Below, in pieces: positions 4,918 through 5,981 of a DNA stretch of 5,981 nucleotides. The stretch lies in the NCBI GenBank assembly GCA_947467405.1, contig CANIIN010000189.1, forward strand, positions 1 through 5,981. Reading direction: 5' to 3'. Position 1 is the stretch's first letter. Each line of letters opens with the position of its first letter. This DNA comes from Betaproteobacteria bacterium. Lineage in GTDB: Bacteria; Pseudomonadota; Gammaproteobacteria; Burkholderiales; SG8-39. The notes beneath the pieces are model-generated. The model had not been told where the DNA came from. It saw only the letters and a program-made list of their open reading frames with translations, and did no database searches. The position numbers and the translations under genes are program-made.

Positions 4918-5778
4918 ATGGCGACCAGGGGCCTCGCGACCCGCGCCCTGTCGTGGCTGGCCGGAGCGGCGATGGTGGCGGCCGTCCTGCACACCGGTCA
5001 AGCACGCGCCCAGATCGGCCCGGGGCTGGCATCGGAAGAAACCGTGCGCGCCATCATGCAGAAGACCACGGTGCATGCCGAAGGGCTGGCCACGCCGCGC
5101 GGATTGCTCATCACCCCGACGGGCGACATGGTTGTCGCCGAACAGGGCGGCGGCACCATTGCGCGCATCGCGGCGGACGGCAAGGTCACGCGCATCGGCG
5201 GCTTCAGGCAACCGCACGATGTCGCCATGGATGCGCGCGGCAACCTGTATGTCGCCGACACCGGCAACCAGCGCATCGCCATCGTCACGCCCGACCGCAA
5301 GGTCAGCACCTGGGTGGGCGACCTGAAGCGCCCGGTCGACATCGCATTCAATGCCGCCGGCGAACTGCTGGTGTGCGAGTTCACGGCCCATCGCGTCACG
5401 GCGTTTGCGTCGCCGCAGAAGCGCCGCGTGATCGTGTCCGGATTCCAGCCGCACGGACTGGCGATCGGCGCCGATGGGTCGATCTACGTCAGCGATCTGA
5501 CCGATCGCCGCATCGTGCATGTTGGCGCCGATGGCAAGATCGATACCTTCGCAGTCGACATGGCGATGTCCATCGGCATCGTGATCGGCCAGTCGGGTGA
5601 CGTGTACGTCGCGCAACGCGATGCCGGCAAGGTCGTGCGTCTCACCAAGGGTGGCAAGAAGCTCACCATTCTTGATCGCCTCAAGTCTCCGCGCGATCCT
5701 GTGCTGGATCGCAACGGCAATCTCTACGTCGCCGAGACGGCGACCGGCCGCATCCTGAAGCTGGCCGGGCGCTTCTAG
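4918..5778 (+). CDS. Exported NHL-repeat six-bladed beta-propeller protein
   Basis: A signal peptide is visible: Arg4 and Arg9, a hydrophobic stretch at 10-24, and probable cleavage after ARA at residue 31. This makes the mature protein periplasmic or secreted. Six NHL-like repeats follow at about residues 60-84, 99-123, 139-163, 178-202, 219-242 and 258-282. Each has the pattern P-x-G/D-(hydrophobic)-x-x-x-G-x-hydrophobic-Y/V-V-x-(D/E/Q); the clearest are PHDVAMDARGNLYVADTGN and PHGLAIGADGSIYVSD. Six blades should close one propeller. NHL/Vgb-like/SMP-30-like propellers range from binding scaffolds to lyases and lactonases, so no activity is assigned. The start is uncertain: ATG 4918 gives a compact signal peptide (286 residues), while ATG 4897 adds MRIERVT and overlaps the upstream gene by 11 bases. 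Either way the gene belongs to the NYN-LOTUS unit. Confidence 0.85.
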   Translation: MATRGLATRALSWLAGAAMVAAVLHTGQARAQIGPGLASEETVRAIMQKTTVHAEGLATPRGLLITPTGDMVVAEQGGGTIARIAADGKVTRIGGFRQPHDVAMDARGNLYVADTGNQRIAIVTPDRKVSTWVGDLKRPVDIAFNAAGELLVCEFTAHRVTAFASPQKRRVIVSGFQPHGLAIGADGSIYVSDLTDRRIVHVGADGKIDTFAVDMAMSIGIVIGQSGDVYVAQRDAGKVVRLTKGGKKLTILDRLKSPRDPVLDRNGNLYVAETATGRILKLAGRF

Positions 5779-5828
5779 GGGGGCGGCATCTCGCGGCAGT
5801 CTTTGCAACGCCCTGATCCTTCCGGCTC

Positions 5829-5981
5829 ATGTCCCGCACCGTCGCCGATATCGAGTCGTTCATCACCCTGCTGCCGGTGGCCTGCGAGAACAGGGATATC
5901 AACGCCATCCTCGAACGACTGCTGTCGCAGCCCGACGCCAGGCGACGAGGCCATCTACCAATGTCGTCGCGAACGCTAGCC
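5829..5981 (+). CDS. Start of an unrecognised protein, open at the right edge or frameshifted near 5940
   Basis: ATG 5829 opens a frame with no stop before the window ends (51 codons). The first 36 residues (MSRTVADIESFITLLP, then VACENRDINAILERLLSQPD) look like a real, helical, soluble protein. The last 13 or so (RRRGHLPMSSRTLA) look less protein-like. In the +1 frame from 5941 the sequence reads GDEAIYQCRRER and then TAG at 5977-5979, which resembles a natural C-terminus. The gene is therefore either truncated by the edge or carries a one-base frameshift or a larger rearrangement near 5940. It lies 50 bases after the NHL gene with no terminator between, so it could be the fourth gene of that operon. 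No strong Shine-Dalgarno is seen. I do not recognise the family. Confidence 0.5.
   Translation, partial: MSRTVADIESFITLLPVACENRDINAILERLLSQPDARRRGHLPMSSRTLA

Noticed and set aside
3294..4994. Long minus-strand open frame (566 codons) opposite the NYN gene and neighbours
   Set aside because: It crosses several well-supported + strand genes and a terminator. Its composition reflects the complementary codons, and no family is recognised.
1..5981. Mobile element, CRISPR array, tRNA/rRNA or phage or defence island
   Set aside because: I saw no transposase, integrase, regularly spaced repeat, tRNA-like cloverleaf or sharp change in base composition. The genes are mostly chromosomal housekeeping types.

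Overview
This is a 5,981-base, GC-rich fragment of a bacterial chromosome. All recognisable genes lie on the + strand. A PilU-type twitching ATPase, a YaiI/DUF188 protein, a DUF2721 membrane protein and the small protein misnamed 'tryptophan synthase subunit beta-like' together suggest a gammaproteobacterium or betaproteobacterium. The sequence does not settle the genus. Both ends cut genes, so this may be an entire short contig.

Layout. 1-642: the C-terminal part of pilU (type IV pilus retraction). 767-1222: a three-helix DUF2721 membrane protein. 1357-2145: a probable two-gene unit behind an extended -10 promoter, made of a PchB/AroQ-like chorismate mutase and a YaiI-family protein, 15 bases apart. 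2146-2322: a leader rich in inverted repeats. 2323-3597: O-acetylhomoserine sulfhydrylase (metY). 3598-3734: several hairpins ending in a strong intrinsic terminator. 3735-5778: a tight three-gene unit made of a NYN-domain RNase-like protein with a C-terminal LOTUS/OST-HTH domain, a conserved 107-residue protein of unknown function, and an exported six-repeat NHL beta-propeller. 5829-5981: the start of an unrecognised gene whose frame may be disturbed near the right edge.

How the genes relate. The window is mostly housekeeping and not an obvious island: there is no transposase, integrase, tRNA, CRISPR array or abrupt change in composition. The metabolic genes touch aromatic compounds (chorismate mutase) and sulfur amino acids (direct sulfhydrylation to homocysteine) but do not form one pathway. 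The parts that repay attention are the NYN-LOTUS operon, which resembles the domain pairing of eukaryotic MARF1-type RNA regulators, the structured metY leader, and a Glu-for-Gln position in the chorismate mutase. No intergenic gap exceeds 180 bases.
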